The notes beneath the pieces were generated by a model. It saw only the letters and a list, made by a program, of their open reading frames with translations. It was not told where the DNA came from and searched no databases. Both the position numbers and the translations under genes were made by a program. From Caenibius sp. WL (GTDB lineage Bacteria; Pseudomonadota; Alphaproteobacteria; Sphingomonadales; Sphingomonadaceae): a stretch of DNA of 64,000 nucleotides. The stretch is from assembly GCF_019803445.1 (NCBI RefSeq), contig NZ_CP081844.1:1500501-1564500 (forward strand), written 5' to 3'. Positions 9,631 to 19,209 of this stretch are shown piece after piece (position 1 is the stretch's first letter; every line of letters begins with the position of its first letter).

Positions 9631-10706
9631 GCGCGCCTTGGGCCGGGCGCCGCGTTCTCGTCACCGGGCACACCGGGTTCAAGGGGAGCTGGCTGGCACT
9701 ATGGCTCCATACCATGGGGGCGAAAGTCACCGGCTATGCCTTGCCCGCGCCGACCGAGCCGAGCCTGTTCGCAGCCGCGCGGTTGGCGGAACTGATCGAT
9801 CATCACGAAGGCGATGTGCGCGATTGCGGCGCTCTGTGCGCACTGGTGGAACGGGTGCGGCCGGACGTGATTTTCCATCTCGCCGCGCAGCCGCTGGTGC
9901 GCCTGTCCTATGCCGAGCCGGTGGAAACCTACGCCACCAATGTCATGGGCACGGTGCATGTGCTGGAAGCGGCGCGGCGGGCCGGGGGCGTGCGGGCGAT
10001 CGTCTGCGTCACCAGCGACAAATGCTATGAGAACCGCGAATGGGTCTGGCCCTATCGCGAAAGCGATCCGATGGGCGGGCACGATCCCTACAGCAGCAGC
10101 AAAGGCTGCGCGGAAATCGTCGCGGCGGCGTGGCGCCGTTCGTATTTCATGGATGGCGGCCCTGCGCTGGCGACCGTGCGCGCGGGCAATGTGATCGGCG
10201 GCGGGGATTGGGCGCAGGACCGGCTGGTGCCCGATCTCGTCCGCGCGTTCGAGGCCGGCATTGCTCCGCTGATCCGCTCCCCCGATGCGGTGCGCCCGTG
10301 GCAGCATGTGCTGGAAGCGCTGGGCGGCTATCTACGGATTGCCGAACGCCTGCTGGATGGCGAGCGGACTTTCGCCGATGCATGGAATTTCGGCCCGGCG
10401 GACGAGGATGCGCGGCCCGTGTCATGGATCGTGGAACGGATGCGCGCGGCCTGGGGCGGCGATGCCGGGGCGGCCGTGCCGGATACGAGGCCGCGCCCGC
10501 ATGAGGCGGGATTGCTGCGGCTCGACTGTTCCAGGGCGCGCGCGGCGCTCGGCTGGCGTCCGGCGCTGACGCTCGATCAGGCGCTCGGCTGGATCGTGGA
10601 TTGGCACAAGGCTGTCGGCGCGGGCGAGGATGCGCGCGCGGTGACGCGGCGGCAGATCGCGGCCTATGCTGCGCTTTCCGGGGCAGGGATCACCCGCGCG
10701 GCCTGA
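9621..10706 (+). CDS. rfbG: CDP-glucose 4,6-dehydratase
   Basis: An extended SDR enzyme that converts CDP-D-glucose to CDP-4-keto-6-deoxy-D-glucose. It has 361 residues. The NAD site is GHTGFKGSW (16-24); the active site is TSDKCYEN (131-138) and Y157-SSS-K161. The C-terminal WNFGP segment is typical. Its 3' end overlaps that of the convergent GtrA gene by 17 nt. Together with rfbF it supplies a 4-keto sugar nucleotide for the enzymes encoded on the opposite strand. Confidence 0.96.
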   Translation: MLVSAPWAGRRVLVTGHTGFKGSWLALWLHTMGAKVTGYALPAPTEPSLFAAARLAELIDHHEGDVRDCGALCALVERVRPDVIFHLAAQPLVRLSYAEPVETYATNVMGTVHVLEAARRAGGVRAIVCVTSDKCYENREWVWPYRESDPMGGHDPYSSSKGCAEIVAAAWRRSYFMDGGPALATVRAGNVIGGGDWAQDRLVPDLVRAFEAGIAPLIRSPDAVRPWQHVLEALGGYLRIAERLLDGERTFADAWNFGPADEDARPVSWIVERMRAAWGGDAGAAVPDTRPRPHEAGLLRLDCSRARAALGWRPALTLDQALGWIVDWHKAVGAGEDARAVTRRQIAAYAALSGAGITRAA

Positions 10707-11094
10707 ATGTCACCCGGCTGTGCCAGAAATAGCTGCCGACGATCAGCGCCAGAGTGAACCCCGTCTGCGCCACGGCGGGCGGCACTTCGGCCCCTTCCAC
10801 CAGCAGCGGCAGCGTGGCCCAGTTCACCGCATAGTTGAACAGGTAGAAGCTGGCGAAATGGGCGAATTCGCGCAGCACGTTGCCGCGCGTGCGGAACACG
10901 GCGAGCTTGTGCAGCGTGAACGCGAAGCACAGGCACACCGCTTGCGCCACGGCGAGCGCGACCATGTAATGCGTGCGCAGCCACGGCACGGCCCACAGCA
11001 GCAGCGGATAGAACGCCAGGCCCAGCGCGGTGTTGATCCCGCCCGCGACGAGGAAGCGCAGCGGGCGCTCGCTCTTGCGGGCCAGCGTTGTCAT
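10690..11094 (-). CDS. GtrA-like small membrane protein
   Basis: A 134-residue protein with four hydrophobic segments. FLVAGGINTALGLAFYPLL at the N-terminus is the GtrA-family signature, and Phe/Arg-rich SYFWHSRVTFRP at the C-terminus is also typical. GtrA proteins are thought to help flip undecaprenyl-phosphate-linked sugars for glycan decoration. The start at 11094 overlaps the stop of the ThDP gene by 4 nt. It is the last gene of the polysaccharide operon. Confidence 0.88.
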   Translation of the reverse strand: MTTLARKSERPLRFLVAGGINTALGLAFYPLLLWAVPWLRTHYMVALAVAQAVCLCFAFTLHKLAVFRTRGNVLREFAHFASFYLFNYAVNWATLPLLVEGAEVPPAVAQTGFTLALIVGSYFWHSRVTFRPRG

Positions 11095-12914
11095 TCCTCC
11101 TCCAGCAAGGCGATGCGCATGTTGTCGCGCAGCACCTCGCGCGGGAGGAAGGGGGACAGGTCTTCCAGCGCGGGGGAGGTGATGCGGCCATCGGGATGCT
11201 GCTTCGCGCCCAGCTTGGGGGCGAAAGCCACGTGTTCGTCGACCATCAGTTCGCATAACACCGGGCCATCGTGGGCCAGCGTTTCCGCAATCGCGCCGGC
11301 CAGTTCGCCGTGCGATCCGGCGCGGCGATAGGCGAATCCGAACGCCGCCGCGATGCCGCTGAAATCGGGAAAAGTAACGTTGCTTTTTGGGCCGCCGCCG
11401 ACTTCCACCCCGTTGAAGAAATTGCGGTGGGTCTGGAAGATCGAGACATAGCCGCTGTTGTTGATGAGGAAGACCTTGATCGGCATGCCGTAGCCCGCGA
11501 TGGTCTGCATTTCCTGCAGGTTCATCATGATCGAACCGTCGCCCGCGATGGCGATCACGCGCCGCTGGCCTTTGCTGGCGACATGGGCGCCGATGGCGGC
11601 GGGCAGATCGTAGCCCATCGTCGCGCAGCCCGAATTGGTCCACAGCCGCTGCCCACGCCGGAGCCGCGCCGCCTGGAAGCTGACCACGCAGGCGCTGCCG
11701 TTGCCGGTGACGACGATATCATCCTCGTCCAGCGCGTCGAACAGGGCGTCCATCGCGGCATAGGGGTGGATCAGCGGGCCATGGTCCCGGTATTCGGGCA
11801 GCACGGCGGGGAAGCGGCGATTGCGTTCGCGCGACCAGTCCAGCCATTCGCGATGCGCGGCGCCGGGCCCCGGATAGGGTTGCGCCAGCAGTGCGGGGAT
11901 CAGGTCCTTCAAATCCGCCACCACGGGCCAATCGGGCGTAACCGTGGGCTTGCGCAGTTCCAGCGGATCGATATCGACCCAGATCTTGAACGCTTCGCGG
12001 GCGAAGCTGGCCCAGTTGTAGCTGACCTGGCGGATGTTGAGGCGGCTGCCGAGGATCAGCAGCAGATCGGCGCTTTGCGTCACCATGTTGCCGCCGCGGT
12101 CGCCCACGGTGCCGGGCCGCCCGCAATAGAGCGGGTGATCGTTCCACAGCGCATCGTGCGCGTTCCATCCGGTGACGACGGGCACGCCGAGCTTGTCGAT
12201 CAGCGCGAGGAATTGCGCATGCGCGCCCGATAGCCGCACCCCGCCTCCGGCGAACACCACCGGCCGTTCGGTGCGGGCGATCCGGGCCAGAATATCGCCT
12301 GCAACCATGCTGCAATCGGTATGCCGCCACGGTTCGTCCAGTTCCGCCGGATCGAAGCCGGGCAGCAGATCATCGGGATCGATCTTCGCGGCCTGCACGT
12401 CGAGCGGGATATCGAGCCAGACCGGGCCGGGCCGCCCGCTGCCGGCGAGGTACAGCGCCTTTTCGAGGTGGTAGCGGATCGTGCGGGGATCGGTCACCAT
12501 CGCGGCATATTTGGTGATCGGGCGGACCAGTTCCTCGATATCCAATTCCTGATCGCCGAACTGGCGCAGCGGCAGGCCGGTGTGGCGCACGGTGGTTTCG
12601 GTCTTCACCTGCCCCGAAATTACCACCATGCCGATGGAATCGACCCATGCGCCATAGACGCCGGTGATCGCATTGGTGCCCCCGGGGCCGGATGTGACAT
12701 TGACCACCGCCAGCCGGTTGGTGAGGCGATAATAAGCCTCCGCCGCCATGGCGAGCGCCTGTTCGTGATGCGTGAACGTGGTTGTGAGCGCGGGATGCGT
12801 GCCGAGCGAATGGTTGAGATGCATCGCCCCGCCGCCCGTCAGCATGAAGACATCGCGGATGCCGCGCTGCGCAAGAGTTGCGGCGATCCAGTCGGAAAGT
12901 TTTACAAGGCTCAT
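11091..12914 (-). CDS. ThDP-dependent acetolactate-synthase-like enzyme of sugar pathway
   Basis: A thiamine-diphosphate enzyme of 607 residues with all three domains. The cofactor-activating glutamate is E51 in FTHHEQALA. The ThDP/Mg motif runs from GDGS at 458-461 to NN at 485-486. It sits among nucleotide-sugar genes and far from any ilvN or branched-chain genes, so it is unlikely to serve valine synthesis. By analogy with YerE of Yersinia, which adds a two-carbon unit from pyruvate to a CDP-4-keto sugar, it may act on the RfbG product. The dideoxygenation genes needed for yersiniose are absent here, so the sugar would differ. Five nt separate it from the epimerase gene. Confidence 0.85.
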   Translation of the reverse strand: MSLVKLSDWIAATLAQRGIRDVFMLTGGGAMHLNHSLGTHPALTTTFTHHEQALAMAAEAYYRLTNRLAVVNVTSGPGGTNAITGVYGAWVDSIGMVVISGQVKTETTVRHTGLPLRQFGDQELDIEELVRPITKYAAMVTDPRTIRYHLEKALYLAGSGRPGPVWLDIPLDVQAAKIDPDDLLPGFDPAELDEPWRHTDCSMVAGDILARIARTERPVVFAGGGVRLSGAHAQFLALIDKLGVPVVTGWNAHDALWNDHPLYCGRPGTVGDRGGNMVTQSADLLLILGSRLNIRQVSYNWASFAREAFKIWVDIDPLELRKPTVTPDWPVVADLKDLIPALLAQPYPGPGAAHREWLDWSRERNRRFPAVLPEYRDHGPLIHPYAAMDALFDALDEDDIVVTGNGSACVVSFQAARLRRGQRLWTNSGCATMGYDLPAAIGAHVASKGQRRVIAIAGDGSIMMNLQEMQTIAGYGMPIKVFLINNSGYVSIFQTHRNFFNGVEVGGGPKSNVTFPDFSGIAAAFGFAYRRAGSHGELAGAIAETLAHDGPVLCELMVDEHVAFAPKLGAKQHPDGRITSPALEDLSPFLPREVLRDNMRIALLEEE

Positions 12915-12919
12915 GGCTG

Positions 12920-13936
12920 TTATCCGTGGGAGAAGCCGTGGGAAAAGGCGGTGCGCCGGATCGCTTCATCCAGCGCGACAGTGGGCCGCACGCCCAGTTC
13001 CCGCCGGATCAGCGCGGTGGAAGGGACATAGCGGCCGGGGTTCCAGCCGGGATCGGGGCGGCCGAGGATTTCCACCTCCGGCGCGCCGAGCACGCGGGCG
13101 GTCAGCCGGGCGAGATCGGCAATCGAAACCGCCTCCTCCGATCCGACATTGTAGGCGGCGCCCGCGCGGCCCGCGATCAGCGCGGTCCACATCCACACCG
13201 CGAGATCGGCGGCATAGAGGTAGGACCGCACGGCGGTGCCCGCGCTTTCCACCCGGATCGTGCGGCCGGCCATGGCATCGCGGATGAAGTTTCCGGCGGC
13301 GAAATGGATATCGAGCGACAGCAGCGGCCCCAGCAGCGCGAAAATTCGGGTGGTGACCACATCCAGCCCAAACTGCCTGCCGTAAATCGCGCAGAGCATT
13401 TCCGCCGCGCGCTTGCCTTCGCCATAGGCCGATTGCGGATCGCGCGGATCGGGCGCGCCGGGCCATGTTTCGGGCACATGGGGCACATCGGGTGGCTGTG
13501 CGCCGTAAACCGCGCCCGAACTCATGAACATGATCCGCCCCGCCTGCCAGCCGCGCGCGCAATCGAGCATCCGGCGGGTGCCATCGACAATCGTGGTGAA
13601 CATGCAGAGCGGATCGTGTGCGTTCAATGCCGCGCTGGCATCGGCCGCGCCGTGAATCACATGCGTGAAGGGGCCCGGCGGCGGTGTGAAGCGGGCGATG
13701 TCGCCCGCGATCAGATGGAAACGCCGCGCCAGATGCGGCGCCTGTGCCGCGAACCGCGCGGGGTCGCGGCTGAGCAGCACGGCCTCCACCGCAATCGGCG
13801 CGCGGGCCAGCGCTTCCAGCATCCAGCGGCCAATGAAGCCGGTGCCCCCGGTCACGAACAGCCGCGCGCCATCGAGACGCGGCCATAGCGGGGCGAGCGC
13901 CGCGTCCATTGCGGCAAGGTCGGCAGGCGGGATCAT
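12920..13936 (-). CDS. NAD-dependent epimerase/dehydratase (extended SDR)
   Basis: A 338-residue nucleotide-sugar enzyme. The Rossmann motif TGGTGFIG is at 29-36, SSGAVYG at 140-146, and the catalytic Y171-GEG-K175 follows. The start at 13936 overlaps the stop of the upstream gene by 4 nt. It lies directly upstream of the ThDP enzyme, so it may be the reductase or epimerase that finishes the sugar made from CDP-4-keto-6-deoxyglucose. Exact reaction unknown. Confidence 0.87.
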   Translation of the reverse strand: MIPPADLAAMDAALAPLWPRLDGARLFVTGGTGFIGRWMLEALARAPIAVEAVLLSRDPARFAAQAPHLARRFHLIAGDIARFTPPPGPFTHVIHGAADASAALNAHDPLCMFTTIVDGTRRMLDCARGWQAGRIMFMSSGAVYGAQPPDVPHVPETWPGAPDPRDPQSAYGEGKRAAEMLCAIYGRQFGLDVVTTRIFALLGPLLSLDIHFAAGNFIRDAMAGRTIRVESAGTAVRSYLYAADLAVWMWTALIAGRAGAAYNVGSEEAVSIADLARLTARVLGAPEVEILGRPDPGWNPGRYVPSTALIRRELGVRPTVALDEAIRRTAFSHGFSHG

Positions 13937-15234
13937 GCGGCGCTCAACCCCACGTGCGGAGCGTGGTGGCGATGCGCGCGGATCGCACGGTCGAGCGTGT
14001 CGAGCGCCAGCATCCACACGATCAGCACGATAAGCCCGGGGCGCAGGAAATGGCCCACGGTCAGCCCGAAAGCGGGATTGACGGTGCGTTCGCTCAGCCA
14101 GCTGTTGGTGGTGAGTTGCAGCACTTGCGCCAGCGGCCAATCGCCGACCACGCACAGCAGATAGCCGCAGGTGAGCGCGATGATCGGCCCGGGCCGCCGC
14201 CACGGTTCGAGGAACAGCAGGAACAGCAGGAACACCTGGGTGTATCCGCCGGGCGATTGGGTGACGAGGTAGGCCCCCAGCATGATCGCCGCGATGCGCG
14301 ACAGCGGCACCGCTTTCGGCTGCACCCAGCTTGCCGCCAGCGCGGCCAGCGCCATCGCCTGGGTGCAGCGGATCACGATGGGCACCAGCATCTCGATCGT
14401 TTCGACAAGGCGCGAAGGCACGAATCGCAGCAGCGGAATGCCCGCTTCGCGCAGTGCGAGGAACGGGGCGTAGCTGGTCGAATAATTGACTTCGTTCCAC
14501 ACCTGCGCGCCCTGGAACACCACCCAGTGCGCGGTGTTGGAAACCAGTTCCATCGGCGTGCCGCCGCCCACCCACGCCAACGTGGCAAGGTAGAGCGCGA
14601 CAGTGGCGATCCCCGCCAGTTCGAGCATGCGCCAGTCGCGCTTCACCGCCAGCGCCAGCGCGGGCAGCACGAGATAGGGCTTGAAATTGATCGTCACCGC
14701 CATGCTCAGCCAGCGCCATGCTTTCGATTGCATCAGCGGGCCATAGGCAAGCATGAAGAACGGCAGCGCGACGAGGATCAGATTGCCCCGTTCGAGCGTG
14801 AACAGCAGCGGCAGTCCGAGCCCGAAAGCCAGCGCGCGCATCGGCGCGGTGTAGCGGTCCGCCCGGTGGAAACTGGCCCACGCGATCACGACGTTGAGCG
14901 CGTAGAATCCCATGATCGTCCCGCGCGCCAGCCAGTCGCAATCGCGGGCATAGAGCGGTGACTGGAGATAGCAGCCCGGCAGGCTGAACGTGTCCAGGAA
15001 AACGAAGGACAGCGGCGGGTATATGCTTCGCCACACATCGTAGATGCCCTGGCGATTGGCCCAGTAGGCGGTGTTGAACCAGTCCATGAACGTGTCGTTG
15101 GTGTCGAACACGAACGGTTGCGGGAGATAGCCGGTCAGCCGGAAGAACAGCCAGGTGGCGAACGCGCTGGCCAGCACCGCGAAAGCCAGCGTCATTTCCG
15201 GCAGGAGATGGAAGAAGCGCGCGGCGGGATTCAT
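13933..15234 (-). CDS. GT87-like polytopic membrane glycosyltransferase
   Basis: A hydrophobic protein of 433 residues with roughly ten membrane segments. An early periplasmic loop is acidic and aromatic (FVFDTNDTFMDWFNTAYW) and precedes SIYPPLSFVF. Further on, TLERGNLILVALP and NFKPYLVLPALAL resemble the GT87 (DUF2029) mannosyltransferase family. It could transfer a lipid-linked sugar or act as a polymerase-like protein in the cluster. It overlaps both neighbours by 4 nt. Confidence 0.7.
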   Translation of the reverse strand: MNPAARFFHLLPEMTLAFAVLASAFATWLFFRLTGYLPQPFVFDTNDTFMDWFNTAYWANRQGIYDVWRSIYPPLSFVFLDTFSLPGCYLQSPLYARDCDWLARGTIMGFYALNVVIAWASFHRADRYTAPMRALAFGLGLPLLFTLERGNLILVALPFFMLAYGPLMQSKAWRWLSMAVTINFKPYLVLPALALAVKRDWRMLELAGIATVALYLATLAWVGGGTPMELVSNTAHWVVFQGAQVWNEVNYSTSYAPFLALREAGIPLLRFVPSRLVETIEMLVPIVIRCTQAMALAALAASWVQPKAVPLSRIAAIMLGAYLVTQSPGGYTQVFLLFLLFLEPWRRPGPIIALTCGYLLCVVGDWPLAQVLQLTTNSWLSERTVNPAFGLTVGHFLRPGLIVLIVWMLALDTLDRAIRAHRHHAPHVGLSAA

Positions 15235-16199
15235 GGCTGGTACGGCGCGGCGTGGGGGGAGGGGGAGAAGTTGATCCGTTCCGCCTCGATCACCAGCGGC
15301 ACATGGCGGCAGCGTTCGGAAAGGATACGCGTCTGTTCGCCGATCAGGCCGAGAAACAGCAGCATGACGGCGAACATGCCGGTCAGGATCGTCAGGCCCA
15401 GCAAGGGCCAGGCCGGTCCGCCGAGCAGCAGCGCGGCAAGCGTGCCACCGGCGAGCAGCAGCGCGGCAAGCCCGGTCCACGCGGCGAGGATCACCGGCAG
15501 CCGCAGCAGGTTCTTGCCCGAGGACGCGACCCCGGACAACGCGAAGGAAAACAGGCTGGCAAAGGTGTTCTTGCTGTCGCCCGCAGCCCGTTGGGGCCGG
15601 TCGAACGGGATCAGCGCGATGGGGTATCCGCTTTCCACCAGCATCCCGCGGAAGAACGGTTCAGGCTCGTTCCAGCGGGCAAGGGTGTCCACCACTTCCC
15701 GGCTGTAGAGGCCGAAACCGGTGACGCCGGGCAGCACCGGATAGTCGCCGAAGCGGTTGAGGAAGGCATAGCCGAGATCGCGCGTGATCGCGACGGGCAG
15801 GGCGGTCTTCTCGCTGCGCCGCTGCGCCAGCACGATCGGCGCGCCTTCGCGCCAGCGGCGGACGAATTCGCCGATCATCGCGGGCGGGTCCTGGAAATCG
15901 GCGCACATGCCGATCACGGCCGCGCCGCTCGCCTGATAGATGCCGTAAGTGGGCGAACGCATCTGCCCGAAATTGCGGGTGTTGAAAATCGCCCGGATAC
16001 GCGGGTCGGCGGCGCAGACTTCGCGGATCAGCGCGCGGGTGCGGTCGGTCGATCCGTTGTCGATCAGGATGATCTCGTGCGAAGCGGCGCAGCGTTCGGC
16101 CTGTTCGGTGACAGCGGCGCAGATCGCGCGGACGTTGTCCTCCTCGTTATAACACGGGATGACGATGGAGAGTTCGGGCCGGGGGCTTATCGCGCTCAT
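15231..16199 (-). CDS. GT2 family glycosyltransferase, DPM1/ArnC-like
   Basis: A 322-residue enzyme with an N-terminal GT-A domain (LSIVIPCYNEEDN, LIDNGSTD, CADFQDPP) and two C-terminal membrane helices (about 237-260 and 267-292). This layout is that of polyprenyl-phosphate-sugar synthases such as ArnC and GtrB. It may charge undecaprenyl phosphate with a sugar for the GtrA-like protein and the GT-C enzymes in this locus. 4-nt overlaps on both sides. Confidence 0.88.
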   Translation of the reverse strand: MSAISPRPELSIVIPCYNEEDNVRAICAAVTEQAERCAASHEIILIDNGSTDRTRALIREVCAADPRIRAIFNTRNFGQMRSPTYGIYQASGAAVIGMCADFQDPPAMIGEFVRRWREGAPIVLAQRRSEKTALPVAITRDLGYAFLNRFGDYPVLPGVTGFGLYSREVVDTLARWNEPEPFFRGMLVESGYPIALIPFDRPQRAAGDSKNTFASLFSFALSGVASSGKNLLRLPVILAAWTGLAALLLAGGTLAALLLGGPAWPLLGLTILTGMFAVMLLFLGLIGEQTRILSERCRHVPLVIEAERINFSPSPHAAPYQP

Positions 16200-17326
16200 G
16201 CCGCATCGCCCTTGCGGGCGCCGCGCAGGCGCAGGTCTATCCCCGTGGCGGGTGCGTAGATTTCGGTGAACAGCGCGATCAGCGCCAGCAACCCCAGCAG
16301 AGCAACGGCGGGAATGTTATACTTGCGATCGGCATCGACATGCGCGGCCTCTATGGCCTGCACATCGGTGGCGGTTTCCCCGGCCACTGCTTCCACCGCG
16401 ACTTCTTCCGAAGAACGGGTGTAAACCTCGTGTAGCGCCTGGGCGAAGCGATAATCGCGATAGAGCGCGAGATATTCGTTCGACAGGCCGGAAAGCCCCG
16501 CGACATTGAGCCCGGCGGCGCTGCGATCGGGCACGGCGGTGCGGGCGATCTGCGCACGCAGCGAAGCGACCTCGGCCTGCGCGGCTTGCAGTTGCGGGTT
16601 TTCCGGCCCCTGGAATTTTTCCAGCATTTGCAGTTCGACCTGCTTGGCCTGCAACTGCGCTTCCAACCGGGTGCGCAGCGACAGGGCGGAGCCCAATTCC
16701 ACATCGGGTTCGGCCAGGCTGTTCTTGCGGCGGAAGGCATCGAGCGCGGTTTCGGCGGCAACCAGCCGCGCCGATGCCTGCTGGAAGCGGTTCATCACCA
16801 CTTCCTGCTTGCGCTCGATGCGATCCTCGTCGAGCCGGACGATCCGTTCGCCGATGGCGTGGACGAACGCGGTGGTGAGCGCTTTGGCTTCCCCGGCATC
16901 GTGGGTGCGCACGGTGATTTCGAGAATGCCGCCGGTCAGCGAATGGACATCGACCTTGCGGGCCAGCGCGACGCGCGCCTTGCCGATGTTGGCATAGCCT
17001 TGCGGGCCGACCAGCTTGAGGCGGCGGATCACGTCGTCGGTCACTTCGGTGCTGCGGCCGATGGCGAGATAGAGATCGATCGGCTGGCGCGCCCCGCCCA
17101 GCAGCGCGGCAAAGCCCTGGAACTGGCCGCCGAGCGCGTTCATCGTCGATCCCAGCCCGATGGTGTTGCTGTCCTGCGGCACCATCTTGGCGCGCGCGAC
17201 GTAGGGGCGGGGAAACGCGCAGAGGATCGCCAGCAGCAGCGCCAGCACGGCATAGCCGATACGGCGCCGGCGCGGCGTGTTCCAGGCGGCTTTCGCCTGC
17301 GTGATCAGGGCGCCGGCGCGGTTCAT
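16196..17326 (-). CDS. Polysaccharide co-polymerase / export inner-membrane protein (Wzz/KpsE-like)
   Basis: A 376-residue protein with membrane helices at about 23-39 and 340-360 and a long periplasmic part rich in Ala/Gln/Glu that is probably coiled coil (about 175-270). There is no cytoplasmic tyrosine-kinase domain, unlike Wzc. This size and topology fit the KpsE-type (PCP-3) proteins that link an ABC exporter to the outer-membrane channel, but no ABC exporter genes are in the window. The next gene upstream encodes the outer-membrane partner. Confidence 0.82.
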   Translation of the reverse strand: MNRAGALITQAKAAWNTPRRRRIGYAVLALLLAILCAFPRPYVARAKMVPQDSNTIGLGSTMNALGGQFQGFAALLGGARQPIDLYLAIGRSTEVTDDVIRRLKLVGPQGYANIGKARVALARKVDVHSLTGGILEITVRTHDAGEAKALTTAFVHAIGERIVRLDEDRIERKQEVVMNRFQQASARLVAAETALDAFRRKNSLAEPDVELGSALSLRTRLEAQLQAKQVELQMLEKFQGPENPQLQAAQAEVASLRAQIARTAVPDRSAAGLNVAGLSGLSNEYLALYRDYRFAQALHEVYTRSSEEVAVEAVAGETATDVQAIEAAHVDADRKYNIPAVALLGLLALIALFTEIYAPATGIDLRLRGARKGDAA

Positions 17327-19209
17327 TCGATCAGCGCCTTGATCGAGGCCGCGCCGATCAGCCCGCCGAACAGCGACCCGGTGATATCGCGCAGGCGGGC
17401 CCAGAATTCGCCGCGATTGGCGTTGATCGGGACATAGATCAGATCGCCGGGCAGAGCCTTCTGCCCCAGCGCCCGCCCGCCTTTGGCCAGCACGGTGCCG
17501 TTGGCGCGCACGACGAAGATTTCCTTCTTGTCGCCCATGCGCTGTATCCCGCCTGCCGCTTCGACGAATTCGCGGATCGTGCGCCCGTCGCGATAGGCGA
17601 ACGAGGCCGGGCTGGGCACCGCGCCGAACACGCCCACCGTCACCGGGCGCGGCGGCACATGGATCGTGTCGTTGTTTTCCAGAACCAGATCGCCGGGCAA
17701 TTCGCGGGACGTGACCGGCAGATCGAATATCAGCCGCCCATCGGGCTTGCGTTCGCGCAACTGGGCGACGATCGCGCGGACAAGCGTGAGGTTTTCCGGG
17801 CGGACCATTTCCGCGCGGCGGACGGATGTGACCGGCTGCGCGGTCAGCAGCAGTTCGGCATCGCGCAAGGCGCGATCATAACTGTGCTGTTGCTGTTGCT
17901 TCACGCTTTCGCGGGTGATGACGCTGGCATAGGGGAAGGCCTCGGCCGTGAGGCCGCCGGCCCTGGCGACCACTTCGGACAGGGGTGTGCCGGGGCGGAA
18001 ATAGTAGCGGCCCGGCCGGGCCACTTCGCCGCTGATCGTCACCAGCACCGATTGCCCCTGCTGCGGATGGGCGATGGCCATGTTGGTCAGCACCCGGATC
18101 ACATCGCCCCGCCGAATCTTGCGCACCCGCGCGTCCCCGGCGCTGATTTCCTGCCAGCCGCCGTCGGTCTGGCCCAGCGAGTCGAGCAGCATCAGGCGGC
18201 TGGCGTCCGCCACCGTGCTGATGCCCCCGGCATAAAGGATGGCGTCGTTCAGCGTCTCGCCCGGGGCGGCTTCGAAAATCGCCTCGCGGTTGACGCTGCC
18301 GAGCACCGCCACCTGTTCGCCCGCCGGAGCGATATAGAGGACATCGCCGTTCTGCAGCGCGATATCGCCGCTGCGGTCGCCTTTCAGCAGCAGGTCGTAA
18401 AGGTCGAAGTCGGACACCAGTTTGCCGCCGCGGCGCACCTGGATCGAACGGAAACTGCCGCCGGTGGACGGGCCGCCCGCCGCCAGCACGGCATTGGTCA
18501 GCGTGGACAGGCTGCTGAGTGTGTAGGAACCGGGCGTGGTGGCGAATCCGGTGATATAGACGGTGATCCCATGCAGCCGGGCCACGGTCACGTCGAGCTG
18601 GAAATTGCGGTACTGCCGGGAGACTTCGCGCGCGATCACGCCGTGCAGATCGCCATAGCGCACACCGCCCACCATCACCGCGCCGATGCGCGGCACGAAA
18701 ATGCGCCCCTCGCGGTCGACTTTCAGGCGCAGGTCGGACGATTGCACCGAACCCGACAGGCCGAGCAGGATCTCATCCCCCGGATTGATGCGATAGTCGG
18801 TGGGAATCGCGGTGGTCGCCGGTGCGGTGAAATCGCGTGCATCGGGCAGCAGCAGTTCGTAGCCGAAGCGGCGGATCGGCTTGCCTGCCACACGGGTGAC
18901 GAAGCTTTCGTATTCGCTGAACGGCGGCGGCGGCTTGATCGCCACGGGCGCCGGGGTGGCGGGGGACGGTGCATCGTCGGCCGCCTCGGCCGGCGCGCCG
19001 GCAAGCACCGGCGGCTGGTAGATGTTCGACGGCGTATCGGGAATGGCCACCTGTGTCGCGGCGGCGGCGGGGCCGGCGGTCCGGCTGTCGCGGCTGTCGA
19101 CACTGCCGGTGGCGGCGACCGGCGGGGCCAGTTGGGCAGCGGCGACAGCCGGCGCCAGAGCGAGCGCCAGAACGCTCCCCGAGAAGGCGAAACGGAGCAG
19201 GGGATTCAT
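17323..19209 (-). CDS. SLBB-domain polysaccharide export outer-membrane protein (Wza/KpsD-like)
   Basis: A 628-residue secreted protein with a signal peptide at 1-25, then an Ala/Pro-rich linker to about residue 95. The poly-export domain is at about 139-212 (YRINPGDEILLGLSG), and several SLBB repeats follow from about 215. There is no lipobox cysteine. The start at 19209 overlaps the previous gene's stop by 4 nt. It forms the outer-membrane exit for the glycan; the length is closer to KpsD/VexA than to the 380-residue Wza. Confidence 0.9.
   Translation of the reverse strand: MNPLLRFAFSGSVLALALAPAVAAAQLAPPVAATGSVDSRDSRTAGPAAAATQVAIPDTPSNIYQPPVLAGAPAEAADDAPSPATPAPVAIKPPPPFSEYESFVTRVAGKPIRRFGYELLLPDARDFTAPATTAIPTDYRINPGDEILLGLSGSVQSSDLRLKVDREGRIFVPRIGAVMVGGVRYGDLHGVIAREVSRQYRNFQLDVTVARLHGITVYITGFATTPGSYTLSSLSTLTNAVLAAGGPSTGGSFRSIQVRRGGKLVSDFDLYDLLLKGDRSGDIALQNGDVLYIAPAGEQVAVLGSVNREAIFEAAPGETLNDAILYAGGISTVADASRLMLLDSLGQTDGGWQEISAGDARVRKIRRGDVIRVLTNMAIAHPQQGQSVLVTISGEVARPGRYYFRPGTPLSEVVARAGGLTAEAFPYASVITRESVKQQQQHSYDRALRDAELLLTAQPVTSVRRAEMVRPENLTLVRAIVAQLRERKPDGRLIFDLPVTSRELPGDLVLENNDTIHVPPRPVTVGVFGAVPSPASFAYRDGRTIREFVEAAGGIQRMGDKKEIFVVRANGTVLAKGGRALGQKALPGDLIYVPINANRGEFWARLRDITGSLFGGLIGAASIKALIE

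Noticed and set aside
11091-12914. Acetolactate synthase for branched-chain amino acids
   Set aside because: No ilvN or ilvC is nearby and the gene is embedded by overlaps in a sugar/polysaccharide operon.
13937-15034. Extended N-terminus joined to the epimerase, suggesting a 704-residue fusion
   Set aside because: The extra part overlaps the GT87-like gene in another frame, and the epimerase start at 13936 shows the usual ATGA overlap.
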